Assembly (NCBI RefSeq): GCF_001039005.1
Contig: NZ_LDWR01000025.1
Coordinates: 20,596 to 84,595, forward strand
Length of the DNA: 64,000 bases
Direction: 5' to 3'
DNA from: Burkholderia cepacia
GTDB taxonomy: Bacteria > Pseudomonadota > Gammaproteobacteria > Burkholderiales > Burkholderiaceae
Position numbers and translations under genes: made by a program. Shown piece after piece: positions 8,693 through 17,058 of the stretch. Under the pieces are notes generated by a model. That model was not told where the DNA came from and did no database searches. It saw nothing but the letters and a program-made list of their open reading frames with translations. Positions within the stretch are counted from its first letter, which is position 1. The number at the start of each line of letters is the position of its first letter.

Positions 8693-10315
8693 TCAGCGTC
8701 GAGCGGCGGCTGCCACCGCGGCGGCAGCGTCCAGAATGCCGGCACCGGCGGGGCGCGCGCGGCACGACTGCACCGCCGCGCCGACAGCAGGTCGGGCTGT
8801 CTGCTTGAGGATCTCGGCGATCCGGCGCGGCGTGAGCGTCGGATTGACAGTAAGCATCAGCGAGACCACACCCGTTACCTGTGGCGCCGCCATGCTTGTT
8901 CCGCTATCCGCACTAAAGGTATCTTTCTGCGGACTGGTTGAACCAGTATTCGAGGTCGACAGGACGTTGGCGCCGGGCGCGCTTAGCAGTACGTCTGCAC
9001 CGAAATTGCTGTCCCACGCACGGCGACCGGTGTTGTCCGTCGAACCCACCGCGATCACACCCCGGCAATTCGCAGGACGGTCCAGGCCGAATTGATTCCC
9101 TTCGTTGCCGGCCGCCACGACAACAGTTGTGCCTCGTGCGATCACGTCGTCTATCGCGCGTTGCATCTCGTCACCACACCGCCCTTTCCCGCCGAGACTG
9201 AGATTGATCACCTTGGCTGGCGTAGGGTTCGCAGGCGCGCCCGGCACGTCGATTCCAGCAGCCCAGCGAAGTCCGTCGATGACATCGCTCATCGGGCCGC
9301 CACACTTCCCCAGCACCCGGACAGGCAAGATTTTGCCGTACCAATTGACCCCTGCGATACCCATACCGTTGTTGGCTGTGGCGCCAATCAATCCCGCGAC
9401 TTTCGTCCCGTGCCAGGAACTTGCCCGAGGATCGCAGTTGTAGAACCGGCTCGACCGGTCGGCCGCTTCTTCACGCGTGACCCAATTGCCCGGATCGATC
9501 GCATCGGGCCCGCGCGCGTGCCCGTTGTTACCTATCGCAATGCTCGTGAGGAAGTCATAGCCCGGTAGTAGATTCGTGACGAGATCCGCGTGCGGCACAT
9601 ATCCGGTGTCCAGGACCGCGGTCACCACTGTGGGCGCGCCCGTCGTGATGTCCCAGGCTGCCGGGAGGTTGACGCCGACGGTCGGACTCGAGAGATTCCA
9701 TTGCTGGGCATAGTCCGGATCCGTTGGTACCGCACGGACGTTCATCATATCGTCCGCTTCCGCGCCGACCACATCCGGGTCCGCAGCGTAGGCGTTGACA
9801 AGCGCTTCCAGCTTGGCGGCAGGGATGATCCGGTCGAACGCAACCAGCGCAGTCGAGGCCGAAAGCATTCGCTCGATATGTGGGCGGTCGGCCCCATCCA
9901 CAGCCGCAAAGATCCGTCCGCCAGCGCCCTGCTTGCCCGTCGCCGCGGCGACTCGATCAATCACGGCCGCGATCCGTCGCTCCGGCGTAACGGCGGCCAT
10001 CGCTCGCCCAGCAAGGGCGACGGTTTCGAATGGCGACAGCCTTACGATCACGCCTGCCGCACCTTGGCCCCCGGTGGACGAACTCGGTGCCGTCGCCACC
10101 TTTGTACTGGAAGTACTGCAGTCCGTGTTATCGGTTGTCGTCGCCGGCGGAGTTGGCGGAGTTGGCTTGGTGCTCGTGCCGCCGTCAGCGGCTGGCGGCA
10201 CGGTTGAAACATTCGGCAGCTGGCCTCCCCCGCCATCCCCACCACCGCAACCCGTGAGCGTACTAACAACTGCAATAAGGAATACTGATAATCTTGCGTC
10301 TGCAAAAAGCTTCAT
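8693..10315 (-). CDS. S8 (subtilisin-like) serine protease, lipoprotein
   Basis: A 540-residue secreted subtilase. The signal peptide ends in the lipobox LTGC (C23), followed by a Gly/Pro/Thr-rich linker to about residue 75, suggesting an outer-membrane-anchored enzyme. A propeptide-like region (about 85-195) precedes the catalytic domain. The triad is visible: D236 (AVLDTGY), H302 (SWHGTKVAG) and S474 (SGTSMAAPQ), with oxyanion asparagine N404 in AAGNEGN. ATG 10315 gives a normal signal peptide; the ORF could extend to 10345. It lies inside the mobile-element scar between Tn3 and IS6 remnants and next to strongly AT-rich DNA, consistent with acquisition, although similar S8 proteases are common in Burkholderia. 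Confidence 0.88.
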   Translation of the reverse strand: MKLFADARLSVFLIAVVSTLTGCGGGDGGGGQLPNVSTVPPAADGGTSTKPTPPTPPATTTDNTDCSTSSTKVATAPSSSTGGQGAAGVIVRLSPFETVALAGRAMAAVTPERRIAAVIDRVAAATGKQGAGGRIFAAVDGADRPHIERMLSASTALVAFDRIIPAAKLEALVNAYAADPDVVGAEADDMMNVRAVPTDPDYAQQWNLSSPTVGVNLPAAWDITTGAPTVVTAVLDTGYVPHADLVTNLLPGYDFLTSIAIGNNGHARGPDAIDPGNWVTREEAADRSSRFYNCDPRASSWHGTKVAGLIGATANNGMGIAGVNWYGKILPVRVLGKCGGPMSDVIDGLRWAAGIDVPGAPANPTPAKVINLSLGGKGRCGDEMQRAIDDVIARGTTVVVAAGNEGNQFGLDRPANCRGVIAVGSTDNTGRRAWDSNFGADVLLSAPGANVLSTSNTGSTSPQKDTFSADSGTSMAAPQVTGVVSLMLTVNPTLTPRRIAEILKQTARPAVGAAVQSCRARPAGAGILDAAAAVAAAARR

Positions 10316-11012
10316 AGAGATCCACGTATCGTGTTGGCGAAGCATGGCCCCCTCGCCTGGCTCACGATTAATTATAGTTACGGTGTTTCGACTGGTATCT
10401 ACAAACGTATATCGAATTACGGAATTGTAACGTTGCCGGAGGTGATTGTGTAGGATGACGGAATGATGAATGGCAAATCACGCTACCTCGGACGCCGTTT
10501 CCCGGCGCACGAGGAAGCGCCGATAGTGGATCGGCATATCCCCGCCTTTATTCGTCATTCCGTTTCTTCTCGCAATTATCATTAATCTTTAATTAAGCAA
10601 TTCTAAATAACAAATATAAAGTATTTCATTTCCGACACCGCAATGATTGGCAATTTCGGCAATGAATTAAATGGCATCAAAAATTACCAGTCAAATCAAA
10701 TGACAAATATACACAGGCAACGTTACTCAGAAGTGACTAGTCAAAAAAAACGACAAATCTATACAATTAGCGCTGTCCAGTGGCGGATGAGCATGGACGA
10801 GCCGTCCGGAGTCGATCCTGGTCGCGTCTTGCGCTCTGTAAAGTTTGCGGGGAGTTGGCGGCAAGATGACGACATGAAGAAGACAAAATCTCTTTATTTC
10901 GCTCTCCGTAGTACGTCATCGAATATCCGCAGCCGGAAAGTTTTTCGCGCTGGTACGCAGCGAGCCGCCGCTGCACTATGTCGACGTGCCGCTACTTGAC
11001 AGGAGCTGAATC
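10316..11012. other. AT-rich intergenic segment in mobile-element scar
   Basis: About 700 bp with no supportable gene. The part from about 10370 to 10770 is conspicuously AT-rich compared with everything around it (runs such as TTAATTAAG and AAAAAAA), as in recently acquired DNA. An open frame at 10643-10999 has no ribosome site, no family resemblance and unusual composition, so it is not called. The segment presumably carries the protease promoter. Confidence 0.5.
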
Positions 11013-11490
11013 CGTGGCCCGTACCTCCACCAAGAAACCGCCGGCCCGGTCGCCCTCCCTCGCGCCGTCGACGAGAACGGTGCCGAACTTGACATCTTGC
11101 TGGAGAAGCGGCGCGATAGGGCCGCAGCCAAACGCTTCTTCCTGCGAGTGCTACGCGCCTGCCCCGCGCCGAACAAGATCGTCACCGATCAACTGCGCAG
11201 CTATCCGGCGGCCAAGGCCGACATTCCGTAACTCGCGAACGTGAAGCATGTTTTCGTCGAAGCCGCTGCGCGCGTGAACAATCGCGCCGAGAACAGTCAT
11301 CAGCCCACGCGCGAACGCGAGCGCCGCATGCGTGGCGTTCGACTGCCCGGTCGGACGCAAGCATTTCTGTCGTGCTACGGCCCGATCCGGCAACACTTCG
11401 CGCTCAAGCGCCATCTGCTGCACGCCTCGCTTTATCGAAAACAACTCGCGGCACGATTCGAGGCCCGGCGCCTGTTCACCGGTTTGGCCC
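11013..11490 (+). pseudogene. IS6-family transposase remnant with in-frame nonsense codon
   Basis: In one frame the DNA encodes RAVDENGAELDILLEKRRDR, AAAKRFFLRVLR, KIVTDQLRSYPAAKADIP, then TAA at 11229-11231. It continues in the same frame as HVFVEAAARVNNRAENSHQP, TRERERRMRG and HFALKRHLL. These are the DDE-domain blocks of IS6/IS26-type transposases (the D of VTDQLRSY and the E of NNRAENSHQPTR). The N-terminal helix-turn-helix half is missing or unrecognisable, and the stop truncates the rest, so it is dead. Its right end runs without a visible gap into the 3' part of the tauD-like gene on the other strand. Confidence 0.78.
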
Positions 11491-12476
11491 AGAATCCGTC
11501 CACCGCCGTCTGTGACCTGGGGCGGACGAATGACGCGGCACGCGGCCCAGAAAGGCGCGTCGCCTTCGATCGTCGTGCGGTACAGCTTGCGGCGCAGGTA
11601 GTCGGGCGTGCCGGCGGCGAGATGCATCAGCGAACGGTTGTCCCAGAACACGAGATCGTGCGCGCGCCAACGGTGCCGGTACAGGTGCTCGGCACGCACG
11701 CTGTGCGCGAACAGTTCGTCGAGCAGCGCGCGGCTCTCGTCGTCGGGCAATCCGACGATGCGCGTCGTGAAATGCTCGCTGACGAACAGCGCGTGGCGGC
11801 CCGTTTCCGGGTGCGTGCGCACAATCGGATGCACGACCGCGTCGACCTGCGCGATCTGCTCGGGCGACAGGTTCGGCCGCCACGGGCTGCGCGCCTGCAG
11901 TTCCGCATAACGCGCGAGATACGTGTGCTCGGCGCGCCGTCCTTCGATCGCGCGGCGCAGGTGGGCCGGCAGCGTGTCCCATGCAAGATGCATGTTCGCG
12001 AACAGCGTATCGCCGCCTTCCGCCGGCAACTCCTGCGCGTGCAGCAGCGAGCCGAGGCTCGGTTTCTCCTTGTACGACAGGTCGGAGTGCCAGAAATGGC
12101 CCGCATCACCGAGCCCGATCGGCTTGCCGTTCTCGACGATGTTCGACACGATCAGCACCTCCGGATGTCCGGCGAGCGCGAACTGGTGCAGCACGTGGAT
12201 CTGCAGCGGGCCGAAGCGGCGGCTGAACGCGATGTGCTCGTCCGGCGTGATCCGCTGGTCGCGAAACACCAGCACGTGATGGTCGAGATGCGCGCGATGG
12301 ATGCGCGCGAAACCATCGGCGTCGAGCGGCTGCGACAGGTCGAGGCCGATCACTTCCGCGCCGAGCGGCGCGTCGAACGGAACGATGTCGAAGCGCTGCG
12401 CCGCACTGTCCGGCCGCGCGGCGGGCGGATGCCCGGCGGCAAGCGTTGCAGCGTCGCGGATGGCGGTAGTCGTCAC
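11151..12476 (-). CDS. TauD/TfdA-family dioxygenase with aberrant C-terminal tail
   Basis: An Fe(II)/2-oxoglutarate dioxygenase of the TauD/TfdA family, which oxidises taurine, other sulfonates, alkyl sulfates or aryloxyacetates. The facial triad is intact: H and D in GHFWHSDLSYKEKP and the distal H in FWDNRSLMHLA. The 2-oxoglutarate arginine is in RKLYRTTIEGD. Start is GTG at 12476. Family members usually end soon after RTTIEGDAPF, near 300 residues. Here the frame continues for about 110 residues that are the antisense of the IS6 transposase remnant, so the native 3' end was replaced by element DNA. The enzyme core could still fold. The sulfonate-type function fits the organosulfur genes on the far side of the scar. 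Confidence 0.75.
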   Translation of the reverse strand: MTTTAIRDAATLAAGHPPAARPDSAAQRFDIVPFDAPLGAEVIGLDLSQPLDADGFARIHRAHLDHHVLVFRDQRITPDEHIAFSRRFGPLQIHVLHQFALAGHPEVLIVSNIVENGKPIGLGDAGHFWHSDLSYKEKPSLGSLLHAQELPAEGGDTLFANMHLAWDTLPAHLRRAIEGRRAEHTYLARYAELQARSPWRPNLSPEQIAQVDAVVHPIVRTHPETGRHALFVSEHFTTRIVGLPDDESRALLDELFAHSVRAEHLYRHRWRAHDLVFWDNRSLMHLAAGTPDYLRRKLYRTTIEGDAPFWAACRVIRPPQVTDGGGRILGQTGEQAPGLESCRELFSIKRGVQQMALEREVLPDRAVARQKCLRPTGQSNATHAALAFARGLMTVLGAIVHARSGFDENMLHVRELRNVGLGRRIAAQLIGDDLVRRGAGA

Positions 12477-12644
12477 GGCACGGCCCCTGATTCGGTCAAA
12501 ACGCGAATCTACGAGTGCGTGCCGGACTGCGTCAACGAAGCGATTCGGATACGTTTATCTGCTGCGGTCATAAAGATCGCTGCTCGGGCATCCGCGTGGC
12601 AACGGGCGGTTGCGCCGGGCACGGAGCCGCGCCGGGCGAGGCCT

Positions 12645-13880
12645 TCACGATTCCGTCGACGGATCCGGTACGCGCACGATGCCTTCCGGATAGCGGATAT
12701 CGATCCGGCCGTCCCGATCGCGGATACCCATCGACGACACGACCTCCACGCTCGCGCGATCGACGCCTTCGCAAACGGCCAGATTCGTGTTGGTCCGGTA
12801 ATAGACGCGATGGTCGTCGACCGCAAAGAACCGCGTCAGGAACCGCAGGCTTTTGGCATCGATCCCGGGCAGCGGCTTGCGGTAGTTCTGCCCCCACAGC
12901 ACGTGGCCGTCATCGTCGATCAGCACGTCGTGGAAAACGCCGCACGCGGTCTCGACGTCGATGTGCCCCGGCTTGGTCACGATCTTGCCGTCGTAAAGAA
13001 TCTGCGCGCCGAGCCGCGCATACCGGTAGCCGAGGCCGACCACGCCGGCCGGATCGTCGATGCCGCGCTTGCGCACGCCGGCGCAGAACAGGTGCTTCGC
13101 ATCCCGCGCATACGCGCCGCCGATAAGCGTCAGGCTGGCGACATCGGCCTTGACCACGGTCAGGTAGCGTTCGCCGAGACCGTAGATATCGGTGCCGAAA
13201 TAGTAGGCCTGCCGCGAATCGCGATACCAGTCGCCGCCCAGCGATTCCAGCGTCACGGCATCGCCATCGGCGACGAGCCCTTCGCCTTCGTCGTCGTAGC
13301 TGAGCGCGGCGCCGCTCGCGTAATAGCGCAGCCCCGACGCATCGACGGCAAAGTTGTCGACCAGATGCCGAAAGCTGCCGAGATCGAAATTGTTGAGCGC
13401 ACGATACCGATGCCCGCTGCCGACGCGTGCCCATACGCGTTCGCCATCGCTGTGGAACGGTCCGCCGAGCGGCGCCAGCGGCTCGGTCCGCGTGTCGCAC
13501 CGTTGCCGCGCCTCGGCCCCCTGCTGGCGTTGCGCCTCCTCCGCGTCGTAGACCGCCTGCTGCTCCGGCGTGACCGCCGATGCATCCAGATGCTGCTGCA
13601 GGTGGAGCGCATGCAGCGATTGCACGGTCGCGATACAGAACACCGCATGCGGGATCGAGCGCAGATACAGCGCCCAGTCCTCGTCGTCGCACCGGTAGAA
13701 CCAGTGCACCGCCTCGCCGTCCCATCCGGCCGCATCCGTGCGGGCCAGCAGCGCGGCCTTGACGTCGCCGACCTTGCCGGGCACGACGAAGGAAATGCTG
13801 TAGCCGGTGTCGCCGAAGACTTCGAGGCTGTCGTCCTCGAACAGACTTCGCATCCGTTTTTCCAGTTCTTGTACGGTCAT
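12645..13880 (-). CDS. DKNYY-repeat family protein
   Basis: A 411-residue protein with repeated motifs of the DKNYY type: GTDIYGLGERYLTVVKADVA, YARDAKHLFCAGVRKRGID, VDASGLRYYASGAALS, and AVDDHRVYYRTNTNLAVCEG. Each pairs a DxxxxYY/F core with a following strand. There is no signal peptide or membrane segment, so it is probably cytoplasmic. Function is unknown for the family. The ATG at 13880 is the clear start, with TGGAAC as a weak ribosome site. It is transcribed away from the hipBA operators, so its promoter lies next to them. Confidence 0.75.
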   Translation of the reverse strand: MTVQELEKRMRSLFEDDSLEVFGDTGYSISFVVPGKVGDVKAALLARTDAAGWDGEAVHWFYRCDDEDWALYLRSIPHAVFCIATVQSLHALHLQQHLDASAVTPEQQAVYDAEEAQRQQGAEARQRCDTRTEPLAPLGGPFHSDGERVWARVGSGHRYRALNNFDLGSFRHLVDNFAVDASGLRYYASGAALSYDDEGEGLVADGDAVTLESLGGDWYRDSRQAYYFGTDIYGLGERYLTVVKADVASLTLIGGAYARDAKHLFCAGVRKRGIDDPAGVVGLGYRYARLGAQILYDGKIVTKPGHIDVETACGVFHDVLIDDDGHVLWGQNYRKPLPGIDAKSLRFLTRFFAVDDHRVYYRTNTNLAVCEGVDRASVEVVSSMGIRDRDGRIDIRYPEGIVRVPDPSTES

Positions 13881-13987
13881 GGGTTCCAGTCAGGCAAGGG
13901 GCGCGCCACGGCATGGCGCATGCGCCGCGGTCATTCTAACCATGTCGACGCACACCGCCCCTGCCCCCTTCGGGACACGCAAGGCGC

Positions 13988-14157
13988 GTATCCGCCCGGA
14001 TACGAAGACGCCGTTGACCCCGATTCCATCCCATCCGGTTCCCGATCGGGTACGAAACAGCCGATCCATAGCCCGTTCTTCGTTTTCGTTTCCGTCCGGA
14101 TACGAATCAGTGCCTGTACCCGCGAGTTGTGCAATACTGTTCCCGATCAGATACGAA
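13988..14157. promoter_or_regulatory. four phased HipB-type operators
   Basis: Four copies of a 19-bp element precede hipB at 13988-14006, 14038-14056, 14088-14106 and 14139-14157. Copy 1 is GTATCCGCCCGGATACGAA, a palindrome (GTATCCG-CC-CGGATAC). The others read GTTCCCGATCGGGTACGAA, GTTTCCGTCCGGATACGAA and GTTCCCGATCAGATACGAA. Start-to-start spacing is 50, 50 and 51 bp, almost five helical turns. E. coli HipB binds TATCC-N8-GGATA sites; here the arms are the same but the spacer is four bases. The last copy ends 14 bp before the hipB start. Autoregulation by HipB/HipAB is the natural inference. Confidence 0.85.
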
Positions 14158-14171
14158 GCACGGAGAACGTC

Positions 14172-14456
14172 ATGCCGGAGACCCTGTCCGTCAACACGAT
14201 CGGCGCGCTCGCCAACCTCATCCGCGCGGCGCGGCTCCAGCAGGGGTTCACGCGGGACGCACTCGCGAACGCCACGGGGCTCTCGCCGAAGTTCATCAGC
14301 CAGGTGGAAGCCGGGAAGCCGACCGCGCAGATCGGCAAGGTGCTGCTGCTGCTCGGCGAACTGGGCGTGCACCTGCTCGCGCAGTCGTCCATCGAGATTT
14401 CGGCGGAAAACGCGCTCAAGGCCGCTCAACGCCGCAGGAGCCGCCATGGCAACTAG
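14172..14456 (+). CDS. hipB: HipB-like antitoxin, XRE-family repressor
   Basis: A 94-residue DNA-binding antitoxin. An HTH_3 domain spans about residues 10-65 (LANLIRAARLQQGFTRDALA, then ATGLSPKFISQVEAGKPTAQ), and the tail ends ALKAAQRRRSRHGN. It should neutralise the HipA kinase and repress the operon through the upstream operators. Start ATG 14172; GGAGAA is the likely ribosome site. The 3' end overlaps hipA by 11 bases, ensuring coupled translation. The four operator copies immediately upstream are strong independent support. Confidence 0.9.
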   Translation: MPETLSVNTIGALANLIRAARLQQGFTRDALANATGLSPKFISQVEAGKPTAQIGKVLLLLGELGVHLLAQSSIEISAENALKAAQRRRSRHGN

Positions 14457-15750
14457 AACGCTGATCGCATCCGCGAACGGGCTGCGTATGGGCACGCTGA
14501 CCGACGACAAAGGCGTCTGGTCGTTCACGTACGACGCGCAGTGGCTGGCCTCGCCGCGCGCGTATCCGCTGTCGCCGGCTTTCGCACTGCGCGCCGGCAC
14601 CTTCACCGACAGCTCGACCGATCGCCCGGTCCAGTGGTTCTTCGACAACCTGCTGCCCGAGGAAGGCATGCGGACGTCGCTCGCGCGCGAGGCGAAGGTC
14701 GATGCCGCCGACGCGTGGGGCCTGCTCGCGTACTTCGGGCGCGAATCGGCCGGCGCGCTCACGCTGCTGGCCGAAGGCGAGCAGGAAGCGGCCGGCAGCA
14801 TGCAGCCGCTTGCGCTCGACGAACTCGAACGCCGCATCCAGGCGATGCCCGAGCGCGCGCTGACAGCCACCGCGCCGAAGCGCATGTCGGCAGCCGGCGC
14901 GCAGCAGAAACTGCTGCTGATCCTGCGCGGCGACGCGCCGGACTACGCGCTGTTCGAACCGGTCGGCAGCGAGCCGTCGATGCATCTGCTGAAGCCGGAC
15001 ATGCGCGCCGCCGGTTACCCGCATTCGGCGATCAACGAGTTCTTCTGCATGAAGCTCGCGAAGCGGATGGGCCTCGACGTGCCGGACGTGCATTTTCTGC
15101 GCGCGCCGTCCGCGTGCTACGTGATCGACCGTTTCGACCGCGATACCGCGGCGGAGCCGGCCGGACGCCTGCACACGATCGATGCGATGCAGCTGCTCAA
15201 CTACGATCGCGGCTTCAAGTACCAGCGCGCGAACGCGGCGGAACTCGGCCGCGCGATCGGGCAGACCAGCACGCGCGCGCTGGCGCGCCTGTCGGTGTTC
15301 CGCTGGACGATTTTCAACGTGGTGGTGGGCAATGCCGACGCGCACCTGAAAAACCTGTCGTTCTTCGTCGATGCGCGCGGCTACCGCCTTGCGCCGTTCT
15401 ACGACATCGTCAGCACGGTCGTCTATCACACGCCCACGCATCGGCCCGACCATCGCGGCGATCATTGGCCGCACTGCGAACTGACGATGCCGCTCGGCGC
15501 GGCGACGCGCTTCTCCGACATCGACACGGGTGCGCTGATCGCATTCGGCAACGCGCTCGGGCTCAAGGAGAAGGCGGCCGAAAACGAGCTTCAGCGCTTT
15601 CTCGAACCGCTCGATCGCAGCGTCGCGCAGACGCTCGATGAAGTCCGGGAAATCGCGCGCCCCGACGCCGGGGAAATCCGCCTGCTGAACTCGATTGCCG
15701 CGATGCCGATCGCGGAAATGAGCCGCGCGCTTCGCCGGACGCAGGGATAG
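14446..15750 (+). CDS. hipA: HipA-like serine/threonine kinase toxin
   Basis: A 434-residue HipA-family kinase. E. coli HipA phosphorylates glutamyl-tRNA synthetase and causes growth arrest and persistence. Features seen: the N-terminal HipA_N region (residues 1-110, FFDNLLPEEG at about 65), a Gly-rich loop S148-AAGAQQK, ATP-site K183 in HLLKP, NEFFCMKLAKRMGL at 197, catalytic D298 in VVGNADAHLKNLS, and the metal-binding YDIV at 319-322. All catalytic positions appear intact. AGGAG precedes ATG 14446. The target is not predictable from sequence. It converges with the beta-lactamase gene. Confidence 0.9.
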   Translation: MATRTLIASANGLRMGTLTDDKGVWSFTYDAQWLASPRAYPLSPAFALRAGTFTDSSTDRPVQWFFDNLLPEEGMRTSLAREAKVDAADAWGLLAYFGRESAGALTLLAEGEQEAAGSMQPLALDELERRIQAMPERALTATAPKRMSAAGAQQKLLLILRGDAPDYALFEPVGSEPSMHLLKPDMRAAGYPHSAINEFFCMKLAKRMGLDVPDVHFLRAPSACYVIDRFDRDTAAEPAGRLHTIDAMQLLNYDRGFKYQRANAAELGRAIGQTSTRALARLSVFRWTIFNVVVGNADAHLKNLSFFVDARGYRLAPFYDIVSTVVYHTPTHRPDHRGDHWPHCELTMPLGAATRFSDIDTGALIAFGNALGLKEKAAENELQRFLEPLDRSVAQTLDEVREIARPDAGEIRLLNSIAAMPIAEMSRALRRTQG

Positions 15751-15762
15751 GCGGCTACGGTT

Positions 15763-15786
15763 CCTTGCTGACTCGTGTCAGCAAGG
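15763..15786. terminator. hairpin between convergent hipA and OXA genes
   Basis: CCTTGCTGAC-TCGT-GTCAGCAAGG forms a perfect 10-bp stem with a 4-base loop, starting 13 bp after the hipA stop and ending 1 bp before the OXA stop. There is no U-run on either side, so it may be an imperfect bidirectional terminator or an mRNA-stabilising hairpin. Confidence 0.45.
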
Positions 15787-15787
15787 C

Positions 15788-16579
15788 TCAGCCTGGTAAT
15801 GCGTCAAGGGACCGTAATACCTGGCGGACGATTTTCTCGCGCTTTGGCAAGTCTTCCATCCGGTTCGGTGTATCGATGTTGAGCGCGAAAAATACCGGGC
15901 CGCTAGGCCATTCAACCCACCCCACCCACCAGCCGATTTTCCCGGTCCACCCGGATTTTGCGCGAAGAATCCAGTCTCGACCCGCCTCATTGATCAGGAC
16001 ATCCTTGACGATCAACTGGTGTTCGACGCGGAACGGCAATGTGTTGTTGTAGAGACGGCGCAGGAAAGCGACCTGTTCCTGAGCCGAAATGGCAAGATCC
16101 CCGTCGACCCAGAACGGTTCCGCGCCACTTGAAAGCGCATTCCCGTAGGGAATCTTTCGCATATATGCGGCTTCTTTTTCTCGACCGATTTCCTTTGCAA
16201 AGCGCTCGAAAACCCACACAGCCGAGTTGCGTACGGCAGAACGCAAGTCCTGGTCGCGATTCCACGCTTCGATAGGACGCTTTACACCATCCCACGGAAT
16301 AATCTGAAACTCGTCGCGCAACACACCGGCGTCGAGTGCAATCAGGCTGTGGGGAATCTTGAAGGTTGACGCGGGCGACAGGCGTTGCGCAGCGCGCTCC
16401 CTGTCGTGCACGAAGACAACTTCTTTGCCGCCTCTCAGGTCGGCTACGACAAGCGTGCCTTGTGCGTTGGCTTCGGTAAAGTATTTGCCCCAGGTTTCGC
16501 CGTCAGGTGCGGCAGCAAACGCGCCACTTGAAACCGCGGCCGTGGCGAAAGAGGCAAGTAAAAAGCGACGTCGATTCAA
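15788..16579 (-). CDS. class D (OXA-type) beta-lactamase
   Basis: A 263-residue periplasmic serine beta-lactamase. The signal sequence MNRRRFLLASFATAAVSSGA has a twin-arginine look. Class D motifs are complete: S71-TFK74 (carboxylated lysine), S119-AV, Y145-GN, K208-SG and WWVGWVE. The spacing and blocks such as STFKIPHSLIALDAGVLRDE and QLIVKDVLINEA resemble the OXA-10 side of the class. The first in-frame start is TTG at 16579, with AGAGGA ten bases upstream, implying low basal translation. Local composition looks less GC-rich than its neighbours, suggesting transfer. Substrate spectrum cannot be predicted. No linked regulator or integron was found. Confidence 0.9.
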   Translation of the reverse strand: MNRRRFLLASFATAAVSSGAFAAAPDGETWGKYFTEANAQGTLVVADLRGGKEVVFVHDRERAAQRLSPASTFKIPHSLIALDAGVLRDEFQIIPWDGVKRPIEAWNRDQDLRSAVRNSAVWVFERFAKEIGREKEAAYMRKIPYGNALSSGAEPFWVDGDLAISAQEQVAFLRRLYNNTLPFRVEHQLIVKDVLINEAGRDWILRAKSGWTGKIGWWVGWVEWPSGPVFFALNIDTPNRMEDLPKREKIVRQVLRSLDALPG

Positions 16580-17058
16580 TCTTATGTAGTCCTCTTCAAA
16601 ACTCTATCATGGCCAGACCGAGTTCGGCCAGGCAATCGGGGAGCGGACAATGATAGCATTTCACTCCGCGCTTATTTCGCTCGTCGCAATCACCTGTGCT
16701 CGGTTTGTCGACGATTTGTGTTCGTGGTTCTTAATGCCAACCGAACAGTTTTCGATCGCCCGACGCGATTCTCGCCGGCCGCCGACCTGAACGGGAGATC
16801 CATGTCACGGCAACTCACGGACACGGTGCGAACGCGCCGACATCCCGGGCTGCATCACCCTCTCCGAGCGAAGATGACGCTTGCCGCGCACTGTTCATCG
16901 CGAGTCCCAAAGGGTGACAATCGTTCAATTTTCGCTGCGCGGGGCCAAGTAGCATGGATTCCCAGTCGCGCGGGTCAGGCAGGCGCCAGACTTCGGCGTG
17001 ATGCCTGCCGCGACGAAATCGTCACGACCAACAACTGCTACATCATTGGAGAAGCGCG
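16580..17058. other. intergenic region between OXA and HHHH-motif genes
   Basis: About 480 bp. It must hold the divergent promoters for the beta-lactamase and the small secreted protein. An open frame at 16718-17062 exists, but it has no ribosome site, no domain and an Arg-rich composition typical of chance frames in GC-rich DNA. I see nothing else that can be supported. Confidence 0.4.

Noticed and set aside
10643..10999. 118-codon plus-strand frame in the AT-rich scar
   Set aside because: No ribosome site or recognisable domain; the codons look like random AT-rich sequence.
11241..14456. 1071-codon plus-strand open frame
   Set aside because: It spans the antisense of tauD and the DKNYY gene and only becomes a real protein at its end, where it coincides with hipB. 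The part before 14172 is a shadow apart from the overlapped transposase fragment.
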